NCBI GenBank assembly: GCA_028290765.1
Contig: JAQGJF010000950.1
Coordinates: 1 to 10,506, forward strand
From: Tardiphaga sp.
Lineage (GTDB): Bacteria; Pseudomonadota; Alphaproteobacteria; Rhizobiales; Xanthobacteraceae
DNA length: 10,506 nucleotides
Direction: 5' to 3'
Part shown: positions 1-7,329 of the stretch, in pieces
How the letters are laid out: every line of letters starts with the position of its first letter
How positions within the stretch are numbered: the first letter of the stretch is position 1
Notes under the pieces: model-generated
Told to the model about the DNA's origin: nothing
Seen by the model: the letters and a program-made list of their open reading frames with translations, nothing else
Database searches by the model: none
Program-made: the position numbers and the translations under genes

Positions 1-2
1 AA

Positions 3-2537
3 TATACGGTGAACCTGAACGACTCGCCGAAAGCGGTCGCGGCGTTCAACGACCTGCCGGTCAAGACCGTTAACGGCACCGTCATCTACATGCGCGACGT
101 CGCCTATGTGCATGACGGCAGTCCGCCCCAGACCAATGCGGTTCACGTCAATGGCGCCAGCGCCGTGCTGTTGACCATCATGAAGGCGGGCGCCAGTTCG
201 ACCCTGGACATCATCAACGGCGTCAAGGGCCTGCTGCCCAAGGTGTCGCAAACGCTGCCGGGCAGCCTGAAGCTGACGGCGGTGGGCGATCAATCGGTCT
301 TCGTCACCGACGCGGTATCCAGCGTGGTCAGGGAAGGCGTGATCGCGGCGACGTTGACCGGGATGATGATCCTGCTGTTCCTCGGCAGCTGGCGCTCGAC
401 CCTCATCATCACGCTCTCGATCCCGCTGGCGATATTGGCGGCGTTGACGGGGCTTTCGCTGATGGGCGAGACCATCAATGTCATGACACTCGGCGGCCTG
501 GCGCTGGCGGTCGGCATCCTGGTCGACGACGCCACCGTGACCATCGAAAACATCAACTGGCATCTCGAGCAGGGCAAGGCGATCGAGCCCGCCATTCTCG
601 ATGGCGCCCAACAGATCGTGGTGCCGGCGACGGTTTCGCTGCTGTGCATCTGCATCGCTTTCGTGCCGATGTTCGGGCTGGGCGGCGTCGCCGGCTACCT
701 GTTCCGGCCACTCGCCGAGGCGGTGATGCTGGCGCTCGTGGCTTCCTATGTGCTGTCGCGAACCCTGGTGCCGACGCTGGCTAACTATCTTCTAAGCAAC
801 CCGCATGGTCACCCGGCGTCCGACGGCGCCGAGCACGGCCCGGCGAAAGCCAGCCGTAATCCGCTGGTACGCTTCCAGCACGGTTTTGAGCGCAGCTTCG
901 CCAAGGTCCGCGGTGCCTATCTGGGCCTGCTGCAGTCCGCTTTGCACCACCGGATCAAGCTGATCGCCGGTTTCCTGTGCTTCAGCCTGCTGTCGTTCGG
1001 GCTGGCGCCCTATCTCGGCCAGGACTTTTTCCCGACCGTGGATGGCGGCCAGATCAAGCTTCATATTCGCGCCCCGACCGGCACGCGGCTCGAGCAGACG
1101 ACCAGCCTGACCGACCGAATCGGGTCAGCCATCCACGGCATCGTCCCGTCCAGCGAACTCGATGGCATCGTCAGCAACATCGGGCAATCGGTCAGCGGCA
1201 TCAACATGGCGTACAATAATTCCGGCACCATCGGCGTCGCCGATGCCGATATCCTGATCAGCCTCAAGCCCAATCATGCGCCGACTGACGGCTATATCAA
1301 GACCATGCGGGAGCAACTGCCGCAGCAGTTTCCCGGCACGAGCTTCGCCTTCCTTCCGGCCGACATCGTCAGCCAGGTCCTGAATTTTGGCGTCCCCGCG
1401 CCGATCGACCTGCAGGTCGCGGGCAGTGACCTTGCCGCCGATCGTACCTATGCAAATTCCTTGCTGGCAAAGGTCAGACAGATCCCGGGCATTGCCGATG
1501 CCCGAATCCAGCAAGCGTTCCAGCAGCCAACCCTCAACGTCAATGTCGATCGCTCGCTCACCTCGCTGGCGGGGCTGACCGAAAAAGACGTCGCCACCGC
1601 GATGCTGACCACCCTGTCGGGAAGCTCGCAGTCTGCCCCGACCTATTGGCTCAATCCGTCCAATGGCGTGTCCTACGCTGTCTCGGTGCAGACGCCGCAG
1701 CGCGACATCGACACCATGACCGGGCTGAAAAATATTCCCGTCACATCCTCCGGCACCGGCGGCGCGCAGCTGCTTGGCGGCCTGGCGAATGTGCAGCGGG
1801 CCAACAGCAACGCGGTGGTTTCGCATTACAATGTCCAACCGGTCATCGACATCTTTGCGACACCGCAGGGACGCGATCTCGGTGCCGTCGCCTCGGACAT
1901 CCGGAAAGTCATTCACCAGACCGCACCGGAGCTGCCAAAGGGAGCGAGCGTCGCGCTACGCGGGCAGGTGACCACGATGACGAGCGCCTACCAGCAGCTG
2001 TTCATCGGTCTCGCGGCGGCGATCGTGCTGATCTACCTCTTGATCGTCATCAATTTCCAGTCCTGGGTCGATCCGTTCGTGATCGTCATGGCGCTGCCGA
2101 CCGCGCTGGCCGGCATCGTCTGGGTCCTGTTCGGGACCGGCACCACGCTGTCGGTTCCGGCGCTCACCGGCGCCATCATGTGCATGGGTGTCGCGACCGC
2201 CAACAGCATCCTGGTGATCAGCTTTGCCCGCGAACGGATGGCAGCCGGCGTCGACGCCCTGGCGGCAGCCTTCGAGGCGGGCGGTTCGCGGTTTCGCCCG
2301 GTGCTGATGACGGCGCTGGCGATGGTGATCGGCATGCTGCCGATGGCGATCGAGCCGGGCCAGAACCAGCCGCTGGGGCGCGCCGTGATCGGCGGGCTGA
2401 TCTTTGCCACCTGCGCCACGCTGTTTCTGGTGCCCTCACTCTTCAGCCTGGTGCATGGCCGGCAGCATCGCGATCCAAATCCCACGACCCCCGAAAATGA
2501 GCGAGCTTTGAGCGGAGAACAACATGTCATCGGATGA
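3..2537 (+). CDS. RND-family efflux pump, inner-membrane permease (5' end cut by window)
   Basis: Proton-driven RND (AcrB/HAE1-type) transporter of the inner membrane that would export drugs or other small molecules through a periplasmic adaptor and an outer-membrane channel. The frame is open to the window edge. The GTG at 9 is internal, because about 840 residues are visible against the usual 1,030-1,060, so roughly 200 N-terminal residues lie outside. Numbering from codon 9, membrane helices start near residue 107. The TM4 motif GILVDDATVTIEN carries the paired Asp (residues 173-174, bases 525-530) used in proton relay. A large periplasmic loop spans about 340-640, followed by the C-terminal helix bundle. 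The TM10 position equivalent to AcrB Lys940 is Ala (residue 731, within GVATANSILV). The end overlaps the adaptor gene by 14 nt, so the two are probably translationally coupled. The family call is firm. The substrate cannot be read from the sequence. Confidence 0.95.
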   Translation, partial: YTVNLNDSPKAVAAFNDLPVKTVNGTVIYMRDVAYVHDGSPPQTNAVHVNGASAVLLTIMKAGASSTLDIINGVKGLLPKVSQTLPGSLKLTAVGDQSVFVTDAVSSVVREGVIAATLTGMMILLFLGSWRSTLIITLSIPLAILAALTGLSLMGETINVMTLGGLALAVGILVDDATVTIENINWHLEQGKAIEPAILDGAQQIVVPATVSLLCICIAFVPMFGLGGVAGYLFRPLAEAVMLALVASYVLSRTLVPTLANYLLSNPHGHPASDGAEHGPAKASRNPLVRFQHGFERSFAKVRGAYLGLLQSALHHRIKLIAGFLCFSLLSFGLAPYLGQDFFPTVDGGQIKLHIRAPTGTRLEQTTSLTDRIGSAIHGIVPSSELDGIVSNIGQSVSGINMAYNNSGTIGVADADILISLKPNHAPTDGYIKTMREQLPQQFPGTSFAFLPADIVSQVLNFGVPAPIDLQVAGSDLAADRTYANSLLAKVRQIPGIADARIQQAFQQPTLNVNVDRSLTSLAGLTEKDVATAMLTTLSGSSQSAPTYWLNPSNGVSYAVSVQTPQRDIDTMTGLKNIPVTSSGTGGAQLLGGLANVQRANSNAVVSHYNVQPVIDIFATPQGRDLGAVASDIRKVIHQTAPELPKGASVALRGQVTTMTSAYQQLFIGLAAAIVLIYLLIVINFQSWVDPFVIVMALPTALAGIVWVLFGTGTTLSVPALTGAIMCMGVATANSILVISFARERMAAGVDALAAAFEAGGSRFRPVLMTALAMVIGMLPMAIEPGQNQPLGRAVIGGLIFATCATLFLVPSLFSLVHGRQHRDPNPTTPENERALSGEQHVIG

Positions 2538-3726
2538 CATCAAACGTCCAAGCCGGCGCGGCCTTGTGACCGCCGCCACCGCCGCGGTTCTGCTTGGCGG
2601 AATCGTGGTCGGCTATGGTTTTGTTGGCCGCGCGGAGAGCAAGCAGGAAGTAACGCAGTGGACACAGACGCAAGCGGTGCCGACCGTCGCGCTGGCAGAG
2701 CTCAGCCCCGGCAGCGGGCACCAGACGCTGACGCTGCCCGGGAATATTCAACCCTTCAACCGGGCGGCGATCTATGCGCGCGTGAATGGCTACGTGAAAA
2801 GCTGGGATCACGACATCGGGCGGCCGGTCAAGGCCGGGCAGGTGCTGGCCACCATCGACGCCCCCGATCTCGACCAGCAGCTCAGCCAGGCGAAGGCGAC
2901 GCTGGCGAGCGTCAAGGCCAATGAGAAAATCGCGACGCTGACCGCCAACCGGAACAATGTGCTGGTGCAAAAGCAGATCGTAGCCCAGCAGCTGGCCGAT
3001 CAGACCGCGGCGGACGCCGCCGCGAAAAAAGCTGTGGTCGACGCCAACGAGGCCAACGTCCGGCAGCTCGAGGCGATGCAATCGTTCAAGACGCTTGCCG
3101 CGCCCTTCGACGGCGTCGTCACCGCGCGTAACGTCGAGCTCGGCATGCTGATCAGCTCGGGAGGTTCCGGCCCACCGCTGTTCGAGGTGTCGGACCTGCA
3201 TCGCGTCCGCATCTACGTGCAGGTGCCGCAATCGTTCTCGGCCGGGCTCACGACGGGAATGAAAGCGACATTCGAAATGCCGCAATATCCGGGCGTGCAA
3301 TTCGACGCCGTGCTCTCGCATATTTCCAAGGCGATCAATGCGAGTTCGCACAGCATGCAGGTCGAGCTTCAGGCCGATAATGCCGCTGGCAAGTTCTTCG
3401 GCGGCAGCTATTGCAATGTGCACTTCGAGCTTCCGACCGATCCGCATCTGGTGACGCTGCCGTCCACCGCGCTGGTGACCGGCAATCAGGGTACCAAGGT
3501 CGCGGTCCTCGACAGCAATGACAAGGTCGTGCTCAGGAGCGTGCAACTGGGCCGCGATCTCGGCGACAGTGTCGAGGTCACCGCCGGCCTGTCGCCGTCC
3601 GACCGGATCGTCAACAATCCTCCGGAAACCCTGGCCTCGGGCGAGACGGTTCGCGTCGCCGCGGCAACGCCGCAGCCCACTGCGCCGGCATCGCCTGCAC
3701 CGCCTTCGAAACCGTCACAGCCATGA
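2524..3726 (+). CDS. RND efflux periplasmic adaptor subunit (HlyD/MFP family)
   Basis: Membrane fusion protein that would link the upstream RND permease to an outer-membrane TolC-type channel. It has 400 residues, a normal length. Residues about 13-34 are a hydrophobic N-terminal anchor following a basic stretch (KRPSRR). Residues about 70-115 form the first half of the biotinyl/lipoyl-like domain (ARVNGYVKSWDHDIGRPVKAG). An Ala/Gln/Lys-rich coiled-coil hairpin runs from about 117 to 185. The second lipoyl half (TLAAPFDGVVTARNVELG), a beta-barrel and a membrane-proximal domain follow. The last 20 or so residues are a Pro/Ala/Ser tail. The ATG sits inside the 3' end of the permease gene, downstream of GGAGAA. 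The order permease then adaptor is the reverse of acrAB. No outer-membrane factor gene follows, so the channel must be encoded elsewhere or upstream of the window. Confidence 0.95.
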   Translation: MSSDDIKRPSRRGLVTAATAAVLLGGIVVGYGFVGRAESKQEVTQWTQTQAVPTVALAELSPGSGHQTLTLPGNIQPFNRAAIYARVNGYVKSWDHDIGRPVKAGQVLATIDAPDLDQQLSQAKATLASVKANEKIATLTANRNNVLVQKQIVAQQLADQTAADAAAKKAVVDANEANVRQLEAMQSFKTLAAPFDGVVTARNVELGMLISSGGSGPPLFEVSDLHRVRIYVQVPQSFSAGLTTGMKATFEMPQYPGVQFDAVLSHISKAINASSHSMQVELQADNAAGKFFGGSYCNVHFELPTDPHLVTLPSTALVTGNQGTKVAVLDSNDKVVLRSVQLGRDLGDSVEVTAGLSPSDRIVNNPPETLASGETVRVAAATPQPTAPASPAPPSKPSQP

Positions 3727-3736
3727 GGCGCGCGCC

Positions 3737-4879
3737 ATGCAAATCCGCGCGAATCTTCCGCAAAAGCGCGACCTCCGGCTGGACCTGTTTCGCGGGTTGG
3801 CGAATTGGGCGATCTTTCTCGATCACATCCCGCACGAGGTGCTGAGTTCGCTGACCACCCGCAACTACGGCTTCAGCGATGCCGCCGATCTGTTCGTTTT
3901 CATCTCCGGATACACCGCCGCCTGCGTGTTCGGAAGAATCATGATCGAGCGAGGCTGCGGTGCGGCGGCGTCGAGGTTGCTGCAGCGCGCTGCAAAACTA
4001 TACGCCGCCCACGTCCTGGTGCTGCTGGTCTACATCTCGACCATCGGCTGGGTTTCGCAACAACTTCATGATCCGGACGATCTCAACCAGTTCAACGCCG
4101 CGATTTTCATGAGCAAGCCGCTGTGGGAATTTCTCCAGGCGCTGGTCTTGCGTTACAAGCCTGTCAATCTCGACGTGCTTCCGCTCTATATTGTGCTGCT
4201 CGCAACGTTTGCGCCGGCCTTGTGGCTCATGGTTCGCAAACCGACGCTGGTATTGACTGGCTCGGTTGCGGTGTATCTCGCGGCAAGGCATTTTGGCTGG
4301 AATCTGCCAGCCTCTCCATCAGGCTCCTGGTATTTCAATCCGTTCGCCTGGCAGTTGCTGTTCTTTCTGGGCGCCTGGACAGCCCTTGGCGGCGCGCAGG
4401 CCATTCAATCGATGGTTCGAACCAGAACCGTGTTCTGGCTCGCGATGGCTTACCTTGTCTTTGCGTTCGTGGTGACGGTGGCGATTCATGCGCCCGATCT
4501 GGGCCATGTTCTGCCGCATCCGCTGCTGGCGCCGTTCGACCCCAACGATAAATCCAATCTTGCGCCCTACCGGGTCGTGCATCTCATCGCGCTCGCCATC
4601 GTGGTCACCCGGTTCCTGTCGGCGGATTCGCCGATCCTGCAATGGCGCTCGGTGGCGCCGCTGATCAAGTGCGGCCAGAACTCGCTTGAAGTGTTTTGCT
4701 TCGGAATCATTCTGTCTTTTTGTGCCCACGCCGCCATCGAGATCGGCCGGAACGCACTGTCGGTTCAGGTTGTCGCCGGCGCCGCCGGTGTCGTGTTGAT
4801 GACGGCGAGCGCGTATTATTGGGCGTGGTTTAACCGGCAAGACCGCCCGTTCGCCAGCAAACCGATGGTGCGGACCTGA
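3737..4879 (+). CDS. OpgC-domain membrane protein (putative glucan succinyltransferase)
   Basis: Polytopic inner-membrane protein of 380 residues. It resembles OpgC, which in Rhodobacter adds succinyl groups to osmoregulated periplasmic glucans and belongs to the wider membrane acyltransferase group. The recognisable N-terminal signature is RDLRLDLFRGLANWAIFLDH followed by FSDAADLFVFISGYTAA (about residues 11-60). The rest is a series of about ten hydrophobic segments. The ATG at 3737 is chosen because the family signature begins 10 residues later and GAGGCG lies at a workable distance upstream. Reading further upstream in this frame only gives a shadow of the adaptor gene. The gene begins 10 nt after the adaptor stop, so it is probably in the same transcript. 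No opgG or opgH partner is visible. The family call is good. The glucan substrate and the succinyl donor are inferred from the family. Confidence 0.88.
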   Translation: MQIRANLPQKRDLRLDLFRGLANWAIFLDHIPHEVLSSLTTRNYGFSDAADLFVFISGYTAACVFGRIMIERGCGAAASRLLQRAAKLYAAHVLVLLVYISTIGWVSQQLHDPDDLNQFNAAIFMSKPLWEFLQALVLRYKPVNLDVLPLYIVLLATFAPALWLMVRKPTLVLTGSVAVYLAARHFGWNLPASPSGSWYFNPFAWQLLFFLGAWTALGGAQAIQSMVRTRTVFWLAMAYLVFAFVVTVAIHAPDLGHVLPHPLLAPFDPNDKSNLAPYRVVHLIALAIVVTRFLSADSPILQWRSVAPLIKCGQNSLEVFCFGIILSFCAHAAIEIGRNALSVQVVAGAAGVVLMTASAYYWAWFNRQDRPFASKPMVRT

Positions 4880-4896
4880 AGGCACAGCCGCCTTTT
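4879..4896 (+). terminator. Weak possible terminator after the efflux/OpgC operon
   Basis: A 5-bp perfect stem AAGGC (4879-4883) / GCCTT (4890-4894) with a 6-nt loop begins at the last base of the OpgC stop codon and runs into TTTT. The position suits the end of an operon, but the stem is short and the T run is brief. This is a weak candidate. Confidence 0.3.
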
Positions 4897-5036
4897 AACC
4901 CGCTATTGACCAAAGCCGCGGTTCCGCGCGTCCGCGCGATGTTCGGCAAAGCCTTCCAGTTGGCACCGGGAGGAATCCTATCTAAGGTTGTCTCCCATCT
5001 GAGGTTGCGAAACCGCGCGAGACGACGCGGAGGGAG

Positions 5037-5990
5037 ATGGGTTTCACCATGAACATCCCGGCGGCTATTATCGCGGTGGGCATCGGCGCCGTTTTTTTTG
5101 CCCTGGAAGTGGCCTTTCCCTACCGGCCGGACGTGCCGCAAGTCGACCTCGCGGAGGTGCTGTCTTCAGATCATTCCAGGGCCCGCGCCGCGGTTGCCCG
5201 GTTGTTGCACAATCCCAACTCGGCCCAGTTCAGCGGATTGCTGTCGGTCGATGCACGCGCCGACAAGTTTGTCTGCGGCGCGGTCAGCAGCAAGGACAAA
5301 TCGGGTTCCTATGTGGGCCCGCGCGCCTTTGTCTATACCGCATCGCTCGATTTTGCGCGGATCGACGACGACGGACAGATCGCCGCTGTCCATGCCCCCT
5401 ACAGGCCCTGCCCGCTTCCGGACGCGGAAAAGCCCGCGCAAAAGCCGGCGGCCTCGTCGCCGGCCATGACGCTGGCGAGGAAAGCGCTCGACACGCTGCC
5501 GCAGGGATCGGGGGACATGCGGCAGGATCTTTCGGTCATGCAGCAGGCGACAAGCGAAGCCAACATCTCCGCGAAGACGGGATCGCCGTCGCTTCGAGCT
5601 GTCGGGCAAATCGCGGCCCTGGCGACGCCGTCGCCAGTGGGATCATCCGCCGGCAGCGCCGGATCGACCAGCGAAGGCGCGTCGCAGGGCGAACCGCCGG
5701 TCCATGCGTGGCCGACATTTGCTCCGGACGATCCACTGGCGAAGCCGGCCAGTCAACGCACCAACGCCGAGGCGATCGCGCTCGCGTCCGATGTCGAGCA
5801 ACGCTGGTCGAACGCCGAAGCCGGGCGATCCAAATCGAAGCCTCCGCCGGCGAAGCCTTCGTCGGCCGAGATCAGGGAAGCGCTCCGTGCCTTGCTGGCG
5901 ATCGATCCGAAAAGCCCGGAATTCCCCAAGGCCTGGGCCTTGTTCGGTCGCCTTCGGCAGATCGATCGCGAGGCGACCGCGATGCGCTAG
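5037..5990 (+). CDS. Membrane-anchored hypothetical protein with Cys-containing periplasmic domain and Pro/Ala-rich linker
   Basis: Function not recognised. The 317-residue protein starts with a hydrophobic helix (about residues 7-27) that should anchor it or act as an uncleaved signal. A small domain at about 45-125 contains NPNSAQF (59-65) and VCGAVSSKDKSGSYVG (79-94). This matches a pattern I have seen in small secreted proteins of proteobacteria, (D/N)PxSAxF then CGxVNxKNxxGxYxG. A disordered-looking Ala/Pro/Ser/Gly stretch follows (about 130-280), then a short helical C-terminus (EIREALRALLAIDPKSPEF). GGAGG at 5029-5033 leaves only 3 nt to the ATG at 5037. The ATG at 5049 (residue 5) would have GGAG at 12 nt, so either could be used. 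The gene stands alone, 157 nt after the OpgC gene. Coding use matches its neighbours. Confidence 0.72.
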   Translation: MGFTMNIPAAIIAVGIGAVFFALEVAFPYRPDVPQVDLAEVLSSDHSRARAAVARLLHNPNSAQFSGLLSVDARADKFVCGAVSSKDKSGSYVGPRAFVYTASLDFARIDDDGQIAAVHAPYRPCPLPDAEKPAQKPAASSPAMTLARKALDTLPQGSGDMRQDLSVMQQATSEANISAKTGSPSLRAVGQIAALATPSPVGSSAGSAGSTSEGASQGEPPVHAWPTFAPDDPLAKPASQRTNAEAIALASDVEQRWSNAEAGRSKSKPPPAKPSSAEIREALRALLAIDPKSPEFPKAWALFGRLRQIDREATAMR

Positions 5991-6000
5991 CGCCATCCTC

Positions 6001-6049
6001 GAGCGTGATCTTTTCGGAAAACCGGTTTCCGCTTTTCCGGATCATGCTC
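6001..6049. repeat. Dispersed palindromic intergenic repeat of Bradyrhizobium type
   Basis: A 49-bp imperfect palindrome. The outer arms are GAGCGTGATC (6001-6010) and GATCATGCTC (6040-6049), with one G-T pair. The inner arms are CGGAAAA (6015-6021) and TTTTCCG (6033-6039). The tip contains the palindrome AAACCGGTTT. Four unpaired T lie between outer and inner stems on the left side only. I recognise the sequence as close to an element repeated many times between genes in Bradyrhizobium and relatives. It lies 10 nt after the stop of the 5037 gene, between convergent genes, where it could act as an mRNA-stabilising or terminator-like hairpin. Confidence 0.8.
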
Positions 6050-6077
6050 TCGCGCGCAGGGGTTGAACGGCGGCGAA

Positions 6078-6110
6078 ACCCATCGCCTGCCGGGGCGCGG
6101 GCGGATGGGT
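6078..6110 (-). terminator. Strong hairpin downstream of the cytochrome c gene
   Basis: The arm 6078-6090 (ACCCATCGCCTGC) pairs with 6097-6110. The outer 7 bp are perfect (ACCCATC/GATGGGT). One G is bulged at 6103, 6 more pairs follow including one G-U, and the loop is 6 nt. On the minus strand it begins 12 nt after the cytochrome stop codon and is followed by only TTT before GC-rich sequence. The stem is convincing but the U tract is poor, so it may terminate weakly or protect the 3' end. Confidence 0.5.
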
Positions 6111-6122
6111 CGACGCCGCGCT

Positions 6123-6983
6123 TTATTCCTTCGGCGGGACCGTGCGCAGCCACGCTACCACGGCGTCGAGATCGGCAGCGGTCATGCGCGCATAATAGGG
6201 ATAGCCCATCGGCGGCTTGAGCGGGCTGCCGTCGCGCGCGACGCCTTGCGTCATGGCGCGCTTGATCTCGTCATCGGTCCATTTGCCGAGTCCCTTGTCG
6301 GGGTGGGAAGTGATGTTGCGCGACGTCGACTTGCCCCAGGGGCCGGGAAATTCCCGGCCGCCGGCGCCGAGCTTGCCGGCGAAGTCGTGGCCGGCCGGGC
6401 CCATCGGGGTGTGGCATTCCATGCAATGGCCGATGGTGGCCAGATAGAAGCCGCGCTTCACCTTGTCGTCGCCGCCGGCGTTCGCCAACGGTTTTTCCGC
6501 GCCCGGGAAGACCTCGTGCGGCAACGCCAAGTGATAGACCGGATCCGGCACCTTGTTGCCGACCGGCTTGGCGCTGCGCAGATATGCGACGATGGCGTCC
6601 ATGTCGCCGTCGGTGATGATGCCGTAAAACCCGCTCGGCATCACCGCGGCAAGCGCAACGCCGTTCGGCCGCACGCCGGTGCGCAGCGTGCGCTTGATAT
6701 CGGCGTCGCTCCAGGCGCCGATGCCGGTTTCCTTGTCGGGCGTGATATTGGAGGCGGTCACCTTGAACGGCGGCTCGTCGAAGGTCAGTCCGCCGGACAG
6801 CGCCTTGTCGAATTGCGGCCCGTTCGGGCCCATCGGGGTGTGGCAGTTGTTGCAGGTCATGATCGTATTGACGAGGTAGGCGCCACGCTCCACCGGCGTC
6901 TCCGCCCGCGCCGCGGTGATGGCCGAAACCGCGATCGCGACGGTCATGGCCATGCAGCCACGCATCATGATGCCGGATGTCAT
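6123..6983 (-). CDS. Secreted di-haem c-type cytochrome
   Basis: Periplasmic electron carrier or cytochrome subunit of 286 residues. Residues 1-27 are a signal peptide with a hydrophobic core and the cleavage motif AARA before ET. Two haem-binding CxxCH motifs are present, CNNCH at 44-48 and CMECH at 187-191. The two halves are a visible internal duplication. Each has CxxCHTPMGP, then NIT, then GxGxW(S/T)DxxIKR, then a Met-containing stretch (VMPSGFYG near 115, KPPMGYPYYARM near the C-terminus) that probably gives the distal Met ligand. The layout recalls the cytochrome subunits of membrane-bound alcohol, aldehyde and gluconate dehydrogenases, which usually carry three haems. No dehydrogenase gene is adjacent, so the partner is unknown. 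On the minus strand GTGGGGGT lies about 6 nt before the ATG at 6983. An internal Met at residue 6 or 7 is a possible alternative start that would still leave a signal peptide. Confidence 0.93.
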   Translation of the reverse strand: MTSGIMMRGCMAMTVAIAVSAITAARAETPVERGAYLVNTIMTCNNCHTPMGPNGPQFDKALSGGLTFDEPPFKVTASNITPDKETGIGAWSDADIKRTLRTGVRPNGVALAAVMPSGFYGIITDGDMDAIVAYLRSAKPVGNKVPDPVYHLALPHEVFPGAEKPLANAGGDDKVKRGFYLATIGHCMECHTPMGPAGHDFAGKLGAGGREFPGPWGKSTSRNITSHPDKGLGKWTDDEIKRAMTQGVARDGSPLKPPMGYPYYARMTAADLDAVVAWLRTVPPKE

Positions 6984-7184
6984 CTTATTACCCCCACTTT
7001 ATCGTCGACCCGCTTCCACCGTGAACCGGCACGATGCCCTTTGGGCAGCGCGGTATCTCCTAGCCGATTCTTGGTTTCGATGATCGTCCGATCGGTGATG
7101 AATCGACGGATATTACTGCGTGGATCCCGCCCGTCATGGGCCGTGCTCGCGCCGGCCCCCGATGCGTGGTCATTCCGCCCGTTC

Positions 7185-7200
7185 TTAACTTCCTGTTAAC
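7185..7200 (+). promoter_or_regulatory. CtrA-type binding site, TTAA-N7-TTAAC
   Basis: TTAA at 7185-7188, seven bases, TTAA at 7196-7199 and C at 7200. This matches the full alphaproteobacterial CtrA consensus with exact spacing. It lies 129 nt upstream of the GTG at 7330 and about 200 nt from the cytochrome start. The site suggests cell-cycle control of one of these genes. Binding is an inference from the motif alone. Confidence 0.5.
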
Positions 7201-7287
7201 CCTACGGCATCAACATGATGGGGGAATGCAGCGGAACCGGCACCGTCGGCAGCTGCGACGGAAGGCCGGCGGCGTCATGCCCGCTGT

Positions 7288-7317
7288 CCTTTTCCTGCCT
7301 TTTCCTACCTTTTCCTC
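7288..7317 (+). repeat. Three tandem 10-bp pyrimidine repeats, CCTTTTCCTN
   Basis: Copies lie at 7288-7297, 7298-7307 and 7308-7317, differing only in the tenth base (G, A, C). The pyrimidine tract ends at 7320, nine bases before the GTG start at 7330. Each copy carries TTTTCC, which can pair with GGGAAA (7321-7326) just before the start codon. Confidence 0.7.
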
Positions 7318-7329
7318 CTTGGGAAATCT

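Larger units (their letters stand above)
6984..7329. other. Gene-free divergent intergenic region
   Basis: This 346-bp region separates the divergent cytochrome gene and the small gene at 7330, and I see no credible gene in it. Its contents are a small perfect hairpin in the cytochrome leader (TGCCC 7035-7039 / GGGCA 7043-7047), the 8-bp palindrome CCGATCGG near 7090, a CtrA-type box at 7185-7200 and a pyrimidine tandem repeat at 7288-7317. Open frames that cross it run antisense to the cytochrome or have unlikely composition. Confidence 0.6.

Noticed and set aside
1125..1916. Minus-strand open frame inside the RND permease gene
   Set aside because: It is antisense to a strongly conserved transporter, has no motif, and is kept open by the GC-rich third positions.
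6063..7199. Long plus-strand open frame opposite the cytochrome gene
   Set aside because: It is the complement of a clear di-haem cytochrome, is rich in Arg, Gly and His as GC-rich antisense frames are, and shows no family motif.
7233..7257. Possible second EcfG promoter (GGAAC at 7233)
   Set aside because: The -10 position holds TGCG or GCGA at spacers of 16 and 17, not CGTT.
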